NCBI GenBank assembly: GCA_012861695.1 | Contig: JAAOOA010000016.1 | Span: 20,323,702-20,387,701 of the forward strand | DNA: 64,000 nucleotides | Reading direction: 5' to 3' | DNA from: Trematomus loennbergii | Taxonomy: Eukaryota > Chordata > Actinopteri > Perciformes > Nototheniidae | Shown here: positions 9,998-23,354 of the stretch, in pieces | Layout of the letters: every line of letters begins with the position of its first letter | Numbering within the stretch: position 1 is the first letter of the stretch | Notes under the pieces: model-generated | The model's database searches: none | Told to the model about the DNA's origin: nothing | The model's input: only the letters and a program-made list of their open reading frames with translations | Made by a program: the position numbers and the translations under genes

Positions 9998-12480
9998 ATG
10001 CAGTCGCTTCTCGCAGCCCTCCTGCTCTGCTGCTACCTCTCAGGAAGTCAAGCCAACCGTGTCTACGTCCACCCCTTCTCCCTCTTTGCTGCCGCTAATG
10101 TCAGCTGCGAGACCCTGCAGACCGAGACGTCCAAGCCTCTGCACACGGTTCCTGTGGCCCCCCTTGATATAGAAGTCATGACACCAGACAACAGGGACCA
10201 GTTGGAGGTGGACGCCCAGAGGCATAACATCACAACGAAGACGGCGGTCCTGGCACAGCTGCTGAACACTCTGGGCCTGAGGTTGTACGAGGCTCTCAGC
10301 AGGCAGCAGCCAGGCACCAACATTCTCCTGTCTCCGGTCAACACCTTTGGTTCCCTCGTCACCTTCTACCTGGGGGTCTCCACGAAGACAGCGATGCCAT
10401 ACCAGGTCTTTGATTTTGATTTGTTTTTGTAGAGATAGACCAAAGACGTTCAAGGCATGCAGATCCTGCTTTTTTCAGTAACAATTTTTCTGATCTGGTG
10501 TTGTACTTTCACTCAGAGAAGTAAGTCTTTCTAAATTCACTCCTTTCCTTCCAGGATCTACTAAGCCTGCGCAGAGGAACCGACAGGGAGGACTGTGTGT
10601 CCTTGGTGGACGGACACGAGCTCCTCAAGACCCTGCAGGGCATTAACTCTCTGGTGGACGACGGGCCAAAAGATGAAATCACCACCCAGGTGTGGACCTT
10701 CTCTCGCCAGGACGCTCAACTGTCAGAGGACTTTATTCAAGGCACACAGGATTTCTCTGACACATCGTTCACCCGCGGCGTGGACTTCTCGAATCCACAG
10801 CAGGCCGAGCATCTGGTGAACAGCTTCCTGGAGAAGACGTCAAATGGGAAGGTGAAGGGCATCTTCAAAGATCTGAACTCCAGCAGTGACCTGCTGTTTG
10901 TTTCTTCCTTCAACTTCCAAGGTATGTATCTGCTGTTCTTATCTTCTAACCCTTACCCCAACCTGCACCACCTTGCAGTACCTGATTGTGTTCTTTGGTT
11001 GTGTCTGTTCAGGCAACTGGAGGACAGCTTTTCAGCCAGAGAAGACCTCCCTGCAGGAGTTTTATGTGGATGAAACAACCACAGTGATGACTCCCCTGAT
11101 GACCCACACGGGTCAGTACCACTACCACAATGATAAGGTAAAACTTCATTCAAGGGACTTTGTCGTCCTTTGTGTTGGTTCATTTTTGTATTTAAAATAT
11201 AAAAAGGACTTGGATGAGTATTCAACCGTAATAATTGTCCTTTGATACCATGAAGGTACGGCGGTGCACGGTTGTGAAGCTGTCTTTGAGCAAGCGCTCC
11301 CACATGTTGTTGGTCCTGCCTCATGAAGGAGCTAACATGAAGGATATTGAGTCAAAGCTGCTCACAGTCATCCCCGTCTGGCAGGAGAGCCTCCAGGAGG
11401 GGTGAGTGTTTTTTTTTTTAAAACGTCAAATCCAGATGTATTCCATCTGATTGACCAGAAATCTGAAGCATCTCTGGTGTTTCATTTTCATTATACATTA
11501 TTTGTTAATGTCATCAACGTCATGAGACTTCCACTTGGATTTTAGCATTTCACAATTTCACTTGTGTTGAATAGCTTATTTCATAATTTTATGGTGATTT
11601 TGTGGAATTACAACTTATTGCATCATAATTGTGTATTAGTTCAATATTGCAGTTTCAGATCAGAGAAGTGGAAAAAGTCTAGAACAAAAATGTAATAAAA
11701 GTGAGAACATATCATAAAATCACTAAAAGAGTTGTAAAAAAAATATTAAATGTATTTAATAAATAAAGTGAGGTACAAACATATATTTTTTTTCCATCAT
11801 TATCAATTACTAGTTTTTAAGATAACGAAAACATTTTTTTCCATGATTGTAATAATATAGTTCGGGTTATGGAGCATATGCAATTATATTGGCTTAAAAA
11901 GTTAAAAACAACAACAAAAACATAGCAAGTAACCGTCTATCAGTTAATCAATACTCAATCAATAGCAAATAAAGGTTAAGATTTATAAAGGGACGAGAGA
12001 GTCACGTACACTCCCATTTCAGTTCAAAGATTTTAAAACGTAGTATCTCTATCCCCACAGTCTGTTGGAGCTGTCCCTCCCAAAGTTCTCCATGTCCTCT
12101 GTGAATGACCTCCGTGACCTGCTGAACAAGATGTCTCCGATAGTCGGGGCCAAGCTGCTGGGCTCCGAGGCGGAGTTCACCAGACTCAGCAACATCCAAC
12201 CCTTTACTATAGATCAGGTAAACTACATGATCTTCTCATATTATTAAAAAAGAAACGCTCACTGTGTGTGTTTGCATCATCAACACATCTCTGTGTCCTC
12301 CAGGCGGTCAACAAGGTGACGCTTGAGATGTCCGAGGAAGGAGCAGAACTTCAGGATAAGATCCAGGAAGCGGGCGTCCCTCTGAAACTGTCCATCAACC
12401 GGCCGTTCTTCTTCTCTGTCATAGAGGGAGACTCAAGAGCCGTCCTCCTAATGGGCAAGATCGTCAACCCTACACTGTGA
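9998..12480 (+). CDS. agt: Angiotensinogen (serpin A8)
   Basis: Precursor of angiotensin, secreted to plasma and cut by renin. Coding exons: 9998-10405, 10555-10921, 11013-11137, 11256-11401, 12061-12217, 12304-12480; 1380 bp, 459 residues, no frame break. Residues 1-19 are a signal peptide; residues 20-29 are NRVYVHPFSL, i.e. fish-type angiotensin I (Asn1, Val5) with Ser at position 9. Cys37 (Cys18 of the mature protein) and the Cys in REDCVSL correspond to the redox-sensitive disulphide pair of mammalian angiotensinogen, and NVS just before Cys37 is a glycosylation site. The rest is a serpin body. The hinge reads EEGAELQDKI instead of the small-residue hinge of inhibitory serpins, so it should be non-inhibitory. 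It ends FFFSVIEGDSRAVLLMGKI...NPTL. It is convergent with cog2. Name is highly secure. Confidence 0.96.
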
Positions 12481-12788
12481 AATTAAATAGTACTTTAACT
12501 AATTTAGAACACATTTACACACATGAATAATGTGTAATATATAATTCAACAGTGTTATTCCTCTCAACCTAGCTGATGTCCTCTCAGTATTTATGAAAAG
12601 CTGTTACTTTAACTTGTTTTCAAGCAGCCTGTTAAAATGCTAATTTGTTTTTTTTAGTCAAATGTATTATAGCATAGTTCTGTACAGTAGGTAGGTGCAG
12701 TAACCACAATTCTCCATGACGAACGACTAATACGTTGTATATTGTAACTAAGAGTTTATTTTGTTTTGTTACGATTTGTGATTGCTGA

Positions 12789-12794
12789 AATAAA
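12789..12794 (+). terminator. agt: agt polyadenylation signal
   Basis: AATAAA about 310 bp past the stop codon, followed within 25 bases by TGTGTTCAGTGTTTT, a GT-rich downstream element. The implied 3' UTR is roughly 330 bp. Confidence 0.65.
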
Positions 12795-13076
12795 ACATTT
12801 GTATCCAAAGTTGTGTTCAGTGTTTTAAATTACTGTCCAATCTTATGAGCCAACTAAACTGGACTGCAAGGAAAGCTGCTCAAAAGGTCATTTCACTTTC
12901 CGGTTAATGATTACTCTACAGTGTTGTTGACCGTGTGAAAATTAGGATGATAAGCAGACTAATAAAACTACTGTTGAACAACTTATCTAGCTTTTCAGAT
13001 TATATATCTACAGTAGTAATGATTTCTCGTCCCGCCGCTCATATTTACTGGAACAAATGCATAAATACCTACTTAA

Positions 13077-13564
13077 AGGGGACCTATCATGCAAAATGCA
13101 CTTTTGTACGTCTTTTATACATGAATATGTGTCCCCGGTGTTCCAGGGAACTCACCAAGTGTCAGAAAACACAACCCTCTCTATTTTCCTCCATACCCAA
13201 ATCTCTAAAAAAGGGGCTGCAACGGATCTGATAAAACTGATCCAGATTTGAACACTGTCCTGACGTCAGGACAGTGGCGCTACGGCTATTGGGCCAACTC
13301 CACCAATCAGGAGGAGACAGCCACGGCCATTGCCGTTCAAAAGCGCTGGAGACGCTGTAGTACATATGCCAGGCCTGTAGATGGTGCTGTTCTCACTGAA
13401 TCTGCCCTTGCAAAAACAGAGCTAAAAAATGTCAAATTGAGCAAAATGAGGCATGGCTAAAAGGCATGATCTGTTTGGTATTTTGAAAAAAAAAAAGTAT
13501 AAATATGCCTTATATAGGTATGGTCCTATACTATATTATTCAAATATAGCATGATAGGTCCACT
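13077..13564 (+). mobile_element. TTAA-flanked MITE, family B, short form
   Basis: 488 bp. Ends AGGGGACCTATCATGC and GCATGATAGGTCCACT (written on + at the right end), flanked by TTAA at 13073-13076 and 13565-13568. The left 300 bp match the copies at 7171 and 19879. The centre is replaced by a short unrelated stretch (about 13383-13440), so this is a deletion or recombinant derivative. It lies between agt and cog2. Confidence 0.8.
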
Positions 13565-13568
13565 TTAA

Positions 13569-14711
13569 TGTAGCTTTAAACCTTACTAAAAGAACAAGAC
13601 TAATACCAAAACAAACCATCACATGCTGACAAAACTAAAAAACAGTGTAGACTGAGTGTCATGTAAACATTAAGAGTAGTGTACTACCCCACATCCGTAT
13701 TTTATCAATATAGCCATTTGCAAATGAGAAAATCTGTCACACATTTTTGAAGATACAACGTAATAAATGTTGACATTGTAAAAGCAATATACTTTCCTTT
13801 TTAAACTTTTCTTCCTACTCATAAATATTAGAAAATTATGAATAGAAACATAATTTTAAGTGTGAAATAATATGGAAATAGGCATATTAGGATTACTGGA
13901 TGGTGACAGGAAAGCAACTTTTGAGGCCCAAATACTAAAAGCAGTTACTCAAGGCCAACATTTTGTATTCCCAACATCAAAGTTGAACTTGTATTTATTT
14001 GATTTTCTTTTCATCAACCTGTAGCGCATGTTAGCAGTGCTGAGGGAAAAATATGTAAGCAATGCAATCCAGTAGCTAGCTAACGTCTTTTATATCAAAA
14101 CATGCACATTCAAAACGGTCTCCGAAGTTCTTAATTTTATTCCCAAGTTAATTATATTATATAACTTTGATTTTAACAAAAATGTAAATATTACACACTA
14201 ACAGACTTCCTTATTTGAGATGCATCCTTCACCAAGTAGCAGAAATTATATAATATTGATTAACATTCTCTCTTTACAACTTAGATTTAAGACTCTTGCA
14301 ATATTCTGACCCAACATGTACAATGACTTTCCAAAGAGCAGTGCATATCACCAGGATCAGGCATTTTCTATAAAAACATTTAATATACAATGCAGTCCCT
14401 TTTATTCACATTGACTACGGCAGAACCAATGATGAAGTTTTTTTTAGGTTTCCAACAACAACTAGCGCACATCCGGCAGATTCCTGATGATAAATGTTTG
14501 TGCTCTGTGGCTTTAAAGTCTGCATTCAGATTTGTTTGTACACAAATATCCCCATAATGTCAGTTCTTGTCACACGTTCTTTGTGGCATCTCATCACAAA
14601 CTGTAACCACCTTTGACTCTAGTCTAGACTGTGACACATATTGTTTTTCCTTCATTAGTGTTGAGGAACAGCAGCATGTTATTGGGTTTCAGTTATTATG
14701 GAGTGAACATT
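13569..14711. other. agt-cog2 intergenic / cog2 3' UTR
   Basis: AT-rich, no exons. On the minus strand candidate AATAAA signals for cog2 occur near 14397 and 14134, which would give 3' UTRs of about 0.3 or 0.6 kb; which is used cannot be told. Confidence 0.4.
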
Positions 14712-17700
14712 TTACTGCTCAGCGAGCTCTCGGGCCTCTTTCACCAGGTCCATCAGAGTGGTGAACATGGAGATGTCACTTGGCTGAAAACCCATCTTCT
14801 CGATCTGAGAAGAGAAAACAATCAGAAACATTTCAGATGAGTTTTTAACAGAACTTGGTGCAATTTCTAACTTCAATAACATTTGTTTAAAGTATACGTT
14901 TGTTACCAGATAAATATGAATTGTTTGTATCATGTTTATTATGTCTCTCCACCCGCAGCCTACCTGTTCCCCCAGGTATTCCACATCCAGTGCCAGTTGT
15001 AGTCGGATCTTGCTGTCGTCTGTGGGTCCACCGTTGGCTCCTGCTGTGGAGGTCATGCTTGCACCCTTTCTGGCTTGCTTTAAGCGCTTCAGACTCTCCT
15101 CCATCTTCCTCACTGAGCTCAGAACCTCAGAGATGGTCTCATAGTACCTGAATACAAGACGTAGGGAAATTAAAGCGGGTAAATGTGTTGGTTGCAGCTG
15201 GAAAGTCTTATTAAAAAAGGCAAGCAAAACAACTCAAGAAAGAAAGAAATCGTCCTTCATTTATATAAATGTAATAACTAATTCTGTAGACATTATCGGC
15301 ACAGGCCCTTTCAAAGCTGGTAATGTAATAATATCTGGGTGTGTATTTATGTTTGCAGCTGTGTGTCTTACCTCTGTGTGCAGTCAGACAGTGCCACTCG
15401 CAGCCACTCTTTTGCTGTAGATTGGTGGACCAGCCCTGTTGAGTCAGTCAGTAACTGAACTAACGGCCGCAAGGCGTTGTCCATGTAGGCGGATGCACGC
15501 ACCGGCACATCCTAGACAACACGTAAAGTAGTAAATATTACAATTTTTATGGACTTAACGACTGCTGAATTTAAAGTATTTTCTCATGTTGCAGTTATCA
15601 AGATGGGTTTTGTATCATATCCATCGCTTTCTACCTCAACAGCTACAGATTTATATTTCTCTCTGTAAACTTTTGTTTCAGGCTACAATGATTGTACAAT
15701 GTGACTGTCGAGCCTTGCAGTTGTCAGATGACATTGATGGAAAATATGAATAAAGATTCAGCATTCACAGATCCTTCAAGGACTTAGATCAGGTTCAGTG
15801 GCAAGGCAAGTTTATTTATATAGCACCTTTCAACACAAGGCAATTCAAAGTGTAAATAAAACCTTATTCAATGTGTTCTCCTCTCTGAGCTACTGATTCC
15901 CAAATGGTGTGGATTTTGTCACAGAGAAAGTTGATTGATTAGGATTTTTAGTGAAAGTTCCTTTTTATAGGGTCAAAAGGAAAATAAAATAAGTAAATGC
16001 CACAGTTCCAAGTCCATTAGCCTTTGAAGCTGAACTGTTGATCCCAATCCAAAAGATTTCTCCATGAGGAAATCTATGAGAAACATGTTGATGTGCGTGT
16101 TTGCCGCTTCACTGACCTTATTAGTCCTGCGGTACAGTCTTGGGACCTCAGAGGCACTCTTCAGGAAGCGGCAACTGCGTTCAGTCAGATGCTGGGTCAT
16201 CTTGATATTTAAAGTGGGAATGCTACTGGACAGGCAAGTCTTGGAATCCATTAAGGCGTCTGACAGAAAGGAGAAGTGCAAACATGGTCCGAGTTACCCT
16301 GGTGCTAAAGCCAAGAGCCAAGGAGTGATTCAATGAGTGACTGACATGTTGTGTTTGGAGATGTCATGATCTAAAGCCTAAAGGGGACTGAATGGATACA
16401 CTTTTAAATGTCAGTGAACATCAGCATTTTTTAAATAAATAAGAACAGCAGATAAAATGCAATAATTTGATGTATGCGAAAGCAAATATTCAAATCAAAA
16501 AATGTTTACTTATAGGCTTAATTAGTATGATGTGTTCTGTAAGATTATGAAAACTTCTGTTGGACTGAAGTCTTATTTTAATTTTGAAAAACTAAGGCCT
16601 GCCTTCAAATATTAGTGTCATGAAATCCTCCTCCATTCTCATGTACTGACAAAACATTGTAAGATCAAGCCAACACGGCAACGCTATTAAAAAAGCCAAA
16701 ATGACTTTTAGCTCACCTTCCACCACAGCAAAGTTTTTGAATCCAATCGCTTCTAACCGTTTTCTGATCGTCTCTGACAACTCTGGTATCTGAGAGAAAA
16801 TCAAGCAAGCTGTCAGTGTGGAAGCAATTAAGTAAATTAAGAAAAAAAAGGATCACTCGAGTTATCTGAATAACAATTTTGAAAGATGTAAAGAACACGT
16901 GTAATGTATGTATTTAGTTTCTGTGTGTGCACCTGTTCCTGCAGCTTCTGGATGTCAGCTGCTATGTAGACCAGCTGTTTGGTGGACAGAGAGGCAGGAC
17001 TCCCGCTCTCACTCCCCCCCGACGTCCGGCTGGAGGTGGAGGAGGCGGAGCTGGGCAGAGGCCTGGTCGGCTCTTTAGGTAACTCAGGCGTTGGAGTCTT
17101 AGTCAACACCTGGGCACACACCGATCAAGATGAGCAACAAGAGAAAGCGACAGCAACATTTCTATTCATTTGCATATTGCTCTTTTGGAATTACTCCACG
17201 CTTTTTTTAAGGTTACCTCGTCAAGAAACTTGGCATATCGTGCGTAGAGCTGCAGCGTGAGCTTCCAGAAGCGATGTGCCAGAGGTGACAGGTAGACTTT
17301 GTCTGACCAACATCTCATCAGGCACGACCACAACACCTCCGACACCTGCAGGTGGAAGGCACTGCCAGCTGCGTATGAACACACACAGATAAGTGACTGC
17401 AGGGAGAGTATCAGCTACACACGGGCATTCATGACAGAGAATTATTCCTACCTGGTGCAGCCTCAAGTCCATCACTGATGGCGTTCTCCAGACTTCCAGC
17501 AATTTCCTTGTACCTGGAAAACCGTGAGACAAAACAATCAATGTGCTATCGGCTTATTTCATTTATCAGCTCTGACGTGCAAGTGTTCATGACATGTAAC
17601 AACACTGTTAGAAGAAATTGATTTCCGGAAAAGCTGAACAGTGCAGGTTTGTGTTGTGAAAGAGGCCTAATCTTTACAGTGAGTGCGAGTGTGAGTGTGA

Positions 17701-19656
17701 GTGTGAGTGTGAGTGTGAGTGTGAGTGTGAGTGAGTGTGCGGGGGCGGTGGACAGTGGACATTTTTCTACTTTTTCATACGAATCAATAGCCATTCAGTC
17801 AAGGTCCAGTGTCATGTTTATGGAAATGTTTTTATAATAAGCTGACACATCTGGAGTTTACATTTAGCTTCTTATCATCATTCTTTAGGAAACTCAAACC
17901 CAGAAGATATTTTTTCACATTTCTATCACAATAGGCATTCTTTATCGTCTGCCAACTTGTGTTTTTCCACAAAAAATGCTGGCAGGCTGCCATTTTAATC
18001 ACAGCTTGTTCTTGGGTTCTTCAAAAAGCATGCTGCGCAGAAAATACACCCGCCCTCCCAACGTCTGACTACTTTCGTTTAAGTTGAAGGGTTTACATTA
18101 AGATCAAAACACACATATTATCCACTGCCTGCTAGTAAAAAGAATGTAAGCTAAGGTTGTGATTATGTTTGAGTTTCTTTCTAAACCAAAATAGCTTGAA
18201 GAAATAGTTTTACATAACAAAATGCTATACATATTGATTGTCAGATACAAATAGTTACATGTAAGGGTCAGACACAGCCTCCCTTGATCTAATATCACAT
18301 ATAACATCTGACTAGCACTTCTAAAAAGAATATGGGCAGCCAAAAATAAGAAATACATTGATCTTCTTTTATAACTTTTACAAGAAAGGACATAACGGTA
18401 TTTCCGATATTAGCAACCTATTCCCTACAATTAGTATTTGTAAAGCTCTTAACAAATCCGAACAGCTTTCAATTTCAAGGATGTATAGAAATGTGAAGTC
18501 CAATATGATGTTAGGTGAAGCATACAAATGTGCTGTTAAAGGAGATATAACTGGCTGTAGTGTACCCTGTGTGACCTATAGGCTGTAGTATGTATAGATC
18601 ATATTAATAATGCACCTTAGTTGAAAGTAGACAGGCAGGTTCCATTTGTTCTGGAAGGTGGTGTATGAGGGGTGAACTCTCAGTCTCTTCACACTGGCCT
18701 GTGAGCTGCACTGACGCTCAAACCTCCGCACAAACTCCATACTCTCGCTGTAACGCTAGAAAATAAAAAGGACAACAGAAAACACACATAGGTGACGCTA
18801 CTCAACACTGAATCATGCCACACAGAAGTGAATGTTTGTGCACGCAATCGTGTCCCTGTGTCTGTACCTCAAAGAATATTTCGGGTTTCCAGGGTTGAAG
18901 AGGTAGGACAATCTCTCCTCTATCCCTTTGATCATCTCAGGCCACACAGAGTTCACCAGGAAATCATAACCTGGCACTACCAGATTTGTCACTGAGGAGA
19001 GAGGGAACATCAGCACATTATAAAGTATGAATATCATCTACTTTCGACACTACGGTTTCATTTTATGTGCAGAATGTAGGATTAGTATTTGTTTAAACAT
19101 ATTAAGTCAATTACGTATTGTAATTATATAAATATAAGAATAAAGAATACAAATGAACCAAAACGCCCAAGTAATCTATTCTAAAGTAATATCTAATACT
19201 GACTGAAGCATCATAAAGACTGCTATGGTGCTACAAATAGAAATGTGAGCAGCCAATAAACTGAATGCAACAGTTCCACACATGAAAGCAGATGATTTGC
19301 TTTTCTAATAGGAGCAAGAGGATTTCAAAGCACAACAAACATTTTGAGGACAATGGAACTGCTGGGTCTTTGTGGTGATCCCAGACAGGTGCTCTTTGGA
19401 TCCTTTGCTTACTCCCTTTGTACATTTCCCCAATATGTTAAATATGTGACATGCATTAAAAAAAAGTACTAAGTTATGATATAATAAAAAATAAAAAGTT
19501 ACATCATTTAAAAAAAATACACATCCTGTAACAGTTCTTAGGATTTAGCAGCCAGGTATATATTACACAGTTATTAACGGCATCTATATATATTGCACAT
19601 CTAGCACATATTGCACATAGGTGGTTGGTATTTAACAGCAAGGGGTGATAGTCTGT

Positions 19657-19744
<88 letters not shown>

Positions 19745-22700
19745 AACTAGGGGCTGTGCTGGTTGTATAGTCTGACCGCTGCAGGAAGGAGAGAGGATTA
19801 TGGTCTCAACATTTTGGAAAGAAAACAACCGTTGGCATTTTAATAAAACATTGCCATGTAAAAAAAAAGGTATCTTAAAGGGGACCTATCATGCAAAATG
19901 CACTTTTGTACGTCTTTTATACATAAATATGTGTCCCCGGTGTTCCAGGGAACTCACCAAGTGTCAGAAAACACAACCCTCTCTATTTTCCTCCATACCC
20001 AAATCTCTAAAAAAGGGGCTGCAACGGATCTGATAAAAACTGATCCAGATTTGAACACTGTCCTGACGTCAGGACAGTGGCGCTACGGCTATTGGGCCAA
20101 CTCTCCACCTATCAGGGGAATGTGGGGTTGGGCCACGGCCGGCCATTGCCGCTCGAAAGCGCTGGAGACGCTGTAGTACATATGCCAGGCCTATAAGTGG
20201 CGCTGTAGTCTGCCACAAAAGCAGCGAAGAAGACTTCCCGCCCATAGTTACCATGGTTACCCTTCTGTTTATTCTCCGCTGTGGCTTTTTTTCTCCCTCC
20301 CCGAGGCAAGCGTTTGCTCCTTCGCTGCTTTAATTCAATGCAATCCCTCCCCGTCGAGGCAAGCACTGTAATTCTCTCCGGTTAGTCCACCAGCAGATGA
20401 CAAACACCCACCTCTCCGCCTCTTCCAAGGAACGAGGGGACCGTGCGGCAGAGTTTCAGTTTCAGTTTGTTTCGCCGGTCAAGATGTCCGTTAAAGTTTA
20501 AATCTTCCGGACAAAATTAGAAAAGTGCCGGTCAAAGGTCTTTAAAACAAATGAATAACGACTCTATATAATAAAACACGGAGGACAGAGATCTCTTTTT
20601 CTCCCCCTCTTCTGACAGCCCAGCAGCTGATCAGAGCACGTCTCCCCCTCCTGCAGGGGGGCGTGGTCAGCAGAATCAGACCCATAGACAGCAAACAGCA
20701 CATAGAGCGAAATGAGGCATGGCTAAAATGCATGATCTGTTTGGTATTTTGAAAACAGAAACGTATAAATATACCTTATATAGGTATGGCCCTACAATAT
20801 ATCATTTAAATATAGCATGATAGGTCCACTTTAATTTTGCACAAATATGGATGAAGATGGAATAAACCACAAAGAGTTGCTTGATCTATGCATGCTTTGA
20901 ATGAATTTGCCTCCATGATAACAGCAATACCTGGATCTGGCTCCTCCAGTCACCTCTCTGAGCAGTCTGCAGTGATGAGGAACAAACTCCAACAGTCTAG
21001 AGTACATCAAATGGAGACCATTCGGACTGGACTTCACCACCTCTTCCACTATTACCTAAAATAAGGAAAAGAGAGGAGAGGATATTCTGTTAAACATATC
21101 TGTTATTTTAAAGTACAAACTCCCTTGGCTCTACAGTATATTGAAACATGTGTTGTATGTTTACCTGGTCCATGTATGGCTTGACCAACACCTGTCCCAC
21201 CAGGGCTTCAGCATCTCGAGTCTTGTCTATGGTGGCGTACGTTCTCAGGCAGTGACACACCATGTCCAGGTTGGATGTTTGCAGACCCTCGATCAGCACG
21301 CCCTCCAGAGACTGCTGCAGCATGGAGGTGATCCCTGCGATACGCTAAAGAGGACACAGCCAAGAATCAAACACAGTATATTCCAGCAAACATCTGTATA
21401 AAAGTGAAAACTAGGATCAAATATTTGGGAAATATCGTCTGCCCTTAAACAGAAAGACTGCACCTTTTTCTTTAGCTGTTTGACATTAACACTTACAGGT
21501 CTGACTTTGTCCAGTAGGGGCATGCCTTTGCTCTGTACAGCGTGGAACTGCAGCTGGTTGAATTCTGTAGCAATCCTCTCCAGGACCTGGCCTGCTAACA
21601 AGGGACTGAACAGAGGCAAAGAGAAACAGTTAAGACACAATGGCTTAGTGCTACATTCCTGCAGCAAATAGCTAATACTATTTGAACCTCTGGCATATGG
21701 CTAGGTGATATAGAGATGCATAAATTGAAACTCTTATAACTTGTTTAATAACCTGCCCACATTCAAATCGGTTATCTCAGTGATACCAGTGGTTTTGAGC
21801 ATAGATGAGTGTCCTACCTGCTGATTTCCAGGGAGCCGGATTCCTTGGAGTTCTGCGAGTTGAGGATCTTCTCAATTTTCTCCACCGAGCGCACCACCTG
21901 AATCAGCCTCAATACACACACCTGATGGATGGGATATTGCCAGGTTATGAAAATATTTAAACAATTTAAAACAGGATTATAATCCATGTTGCACTAAAAA
22001 TAATTTGTTGAGGCAACACTGGGTTTACAGTTTGGTAAATCATCATAAAGTATATTTAATGATGAACTATGATCAGAGGAAGTTGTCAGACAGGAAGAGG
22101 AAGAGCCAAACCTTCTTTTTCTGCAGATCTTCCTGTTTGGTTAGCTGGTTGTCTATAGCCTGGATCACCTCACTCACACAGGACCGCAGACTCTGAAACA
22201 GACATCAGGAAGAAACATTCATGAACACTTTGACTTATCAAAGGTTTCAGTTAACTTCACACGAAAACATACCATAACCTCCTCTCGTAACTGTCCCAAC
22301 GGCACAGAAAGCTGATTGAGGGCTTTGTCCATCCCCACCTGAGTCAAGGGAAGCAGAGGTCTAAGATTAGGGTCTGTCTACTATCACGTTATCAGATTCA
22401 CTTAAAAAACAAAAAACTGCATGGTGTGCTTCCTTTTTGACCACCATTATAAGACCCCATATTTTGAGGCTGATATTGATATTGATAGATAAGAAAACAA
22501 ACATGTTAACAATCAAGAGATATTCTTTTAAGATCATTTCAGCATACTTATTTTCAGTTTAAAACAAAACACCACTTAAAATATAGATGTACAAGAAAAG
22601 CAAACTAAGAAATGCATTCTTTGAATGTGTAGGTTAGGCTCCAGAAAAAAAACATCTGAACAAAAATCATGACAGTTTATATTTAAGATAAAGCTTGTCA

Positions 22701-23354
22701 CTTGGACATCATATAGATAATATTTATTGATAGACGCCTAATTGAATTGCCTTTTTGTTTACTGTTGACTACAAGCTGCTGATTGCAAGGTCCAAAATGT
22801 ACAACCAAATTAATTACTGACCAGGTTGGTGGAGAGGTTAACAAAGTCGGCATAGTCCTTATTAATGAGCTCCACCATGGCTGTTTTCAGCAGCTTGTAG
22901 TAGAGCTCCAGGTCCTCCCTCCTCCTCCATCTGGACCTGCTTCCGACACTCCGCCACAAACTGGTCCACATCAAAGTCATCCTGCAGAGAGTAACACCAG
23001 ACAGAGCAGTCGTGCACAGGTTAATACAAGGTTTATATAAAAGCAGCCAGTCATGCATGGAACAACGAGCATTACTAACGGAGAGAAAGTCGACTTTAGC
23101 TACAGAATGACGGACCAAAAATACAAAAGGCACCTGATACTGAATGAACACATTTGTGTATATATATAATACAATAATATAATACATGTTTAAGGAAGAT
23201 AAGCAGCATCCAGTATGAACATTCAACTAGCTAATGCTAGCTAGTTTAACAACATAAGCTTTATATAGCGTGTTAACAAACGTCCCGTTTTTTTTACCTT
23301 CATAAAAACATCCTTATCGAAGCACAGCGAATCTGGTCCCTTTGGTAGATTCAT
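14712..23354 (-). CDS. cog2: Conserved oligomeric Golgi complex subunit 2
   Basis: Subunit of the COG tether (lobe A) for retrograde intra-Golgi transport. Coding exons, 5' to 3': 23298-23354, 22822-22981, 22273-22338, 22112-22192, 21818-21921, 21497-21605, 21165-21344, 20931-21055, 18868-18991, 18616-18755, 17452-17513, 17217-17368, 16933-17109, 16717-16789, 16117-16259, 15372-15511, 14964-15147, 14712-14804. That is 18 exons, as in human, for about 724 residues (human 738). Hallmarks: start MNLPKGPDSLCFDKD; DLELYYKLLKTAMVELINKD; VLRLIQVVRSVEKIEKIL; LLREVTGG; VPGYDFLVNSVWPE; RLQLALDVEYLGEQ near the C terminus. A Ser-rich linker is in exon 13. Frame breaks: exon 2 lacks two bases near 22921; exon 9 is off frame near 18979 and lacks one base near 18884. 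All other junction phases agree. Intron 8 carries a (TG)n tract and a MITE. Confidence 0.96.
15801..15852 (-). repeat. Truncated LINE 3' tail in cog2 intron
   Basis: GCAAGGCAAGTTTATTTATATAGCACC...CAATTCAAAGTG matches the 3' end of the LINE at 1119-1200. Only the last 50 bases are present, a typical severely 5'-truncated insertion. Confidence 0.65.
17679..17735. repeat. (GTGAGT)n hexanucleotide repeat
   Basis: Tandem GAGTGT/GTGAGT units in cog2 intron 10 (17514-18615). The rest of that intron holds nothing I recognise. Confidence 0.85.
19658..19743. repeat. (TG)n microsatellite
   Basis: About 43 uninterrupted TG units in cog2 intron 8. Confidence 0.95.
19879..20830 (+). mobile_element. TTAA-flanked MITE, family B, long form
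   Basis: 952 bp with ends AGGGGACCTATCATGC / GCATGATAGGTCCACT and TTAA on both sides (19875-19878, 20831-20834). It is the best preserved long copy in the window and sits in cog2 intron 8, about 100 bp from exon 8. It has no transposase. It contains the GC-rich interior (CGTCGAGGCAAGC, CTCCTGCAGGGGGGCG) missing from the 13077 copy. Confidence 0.82.

Noticed and set aside
10040..10453. 137-aa minus-strand frame opposite agt
   Set aside because: Shadow of the GC-rich agt coding exon.
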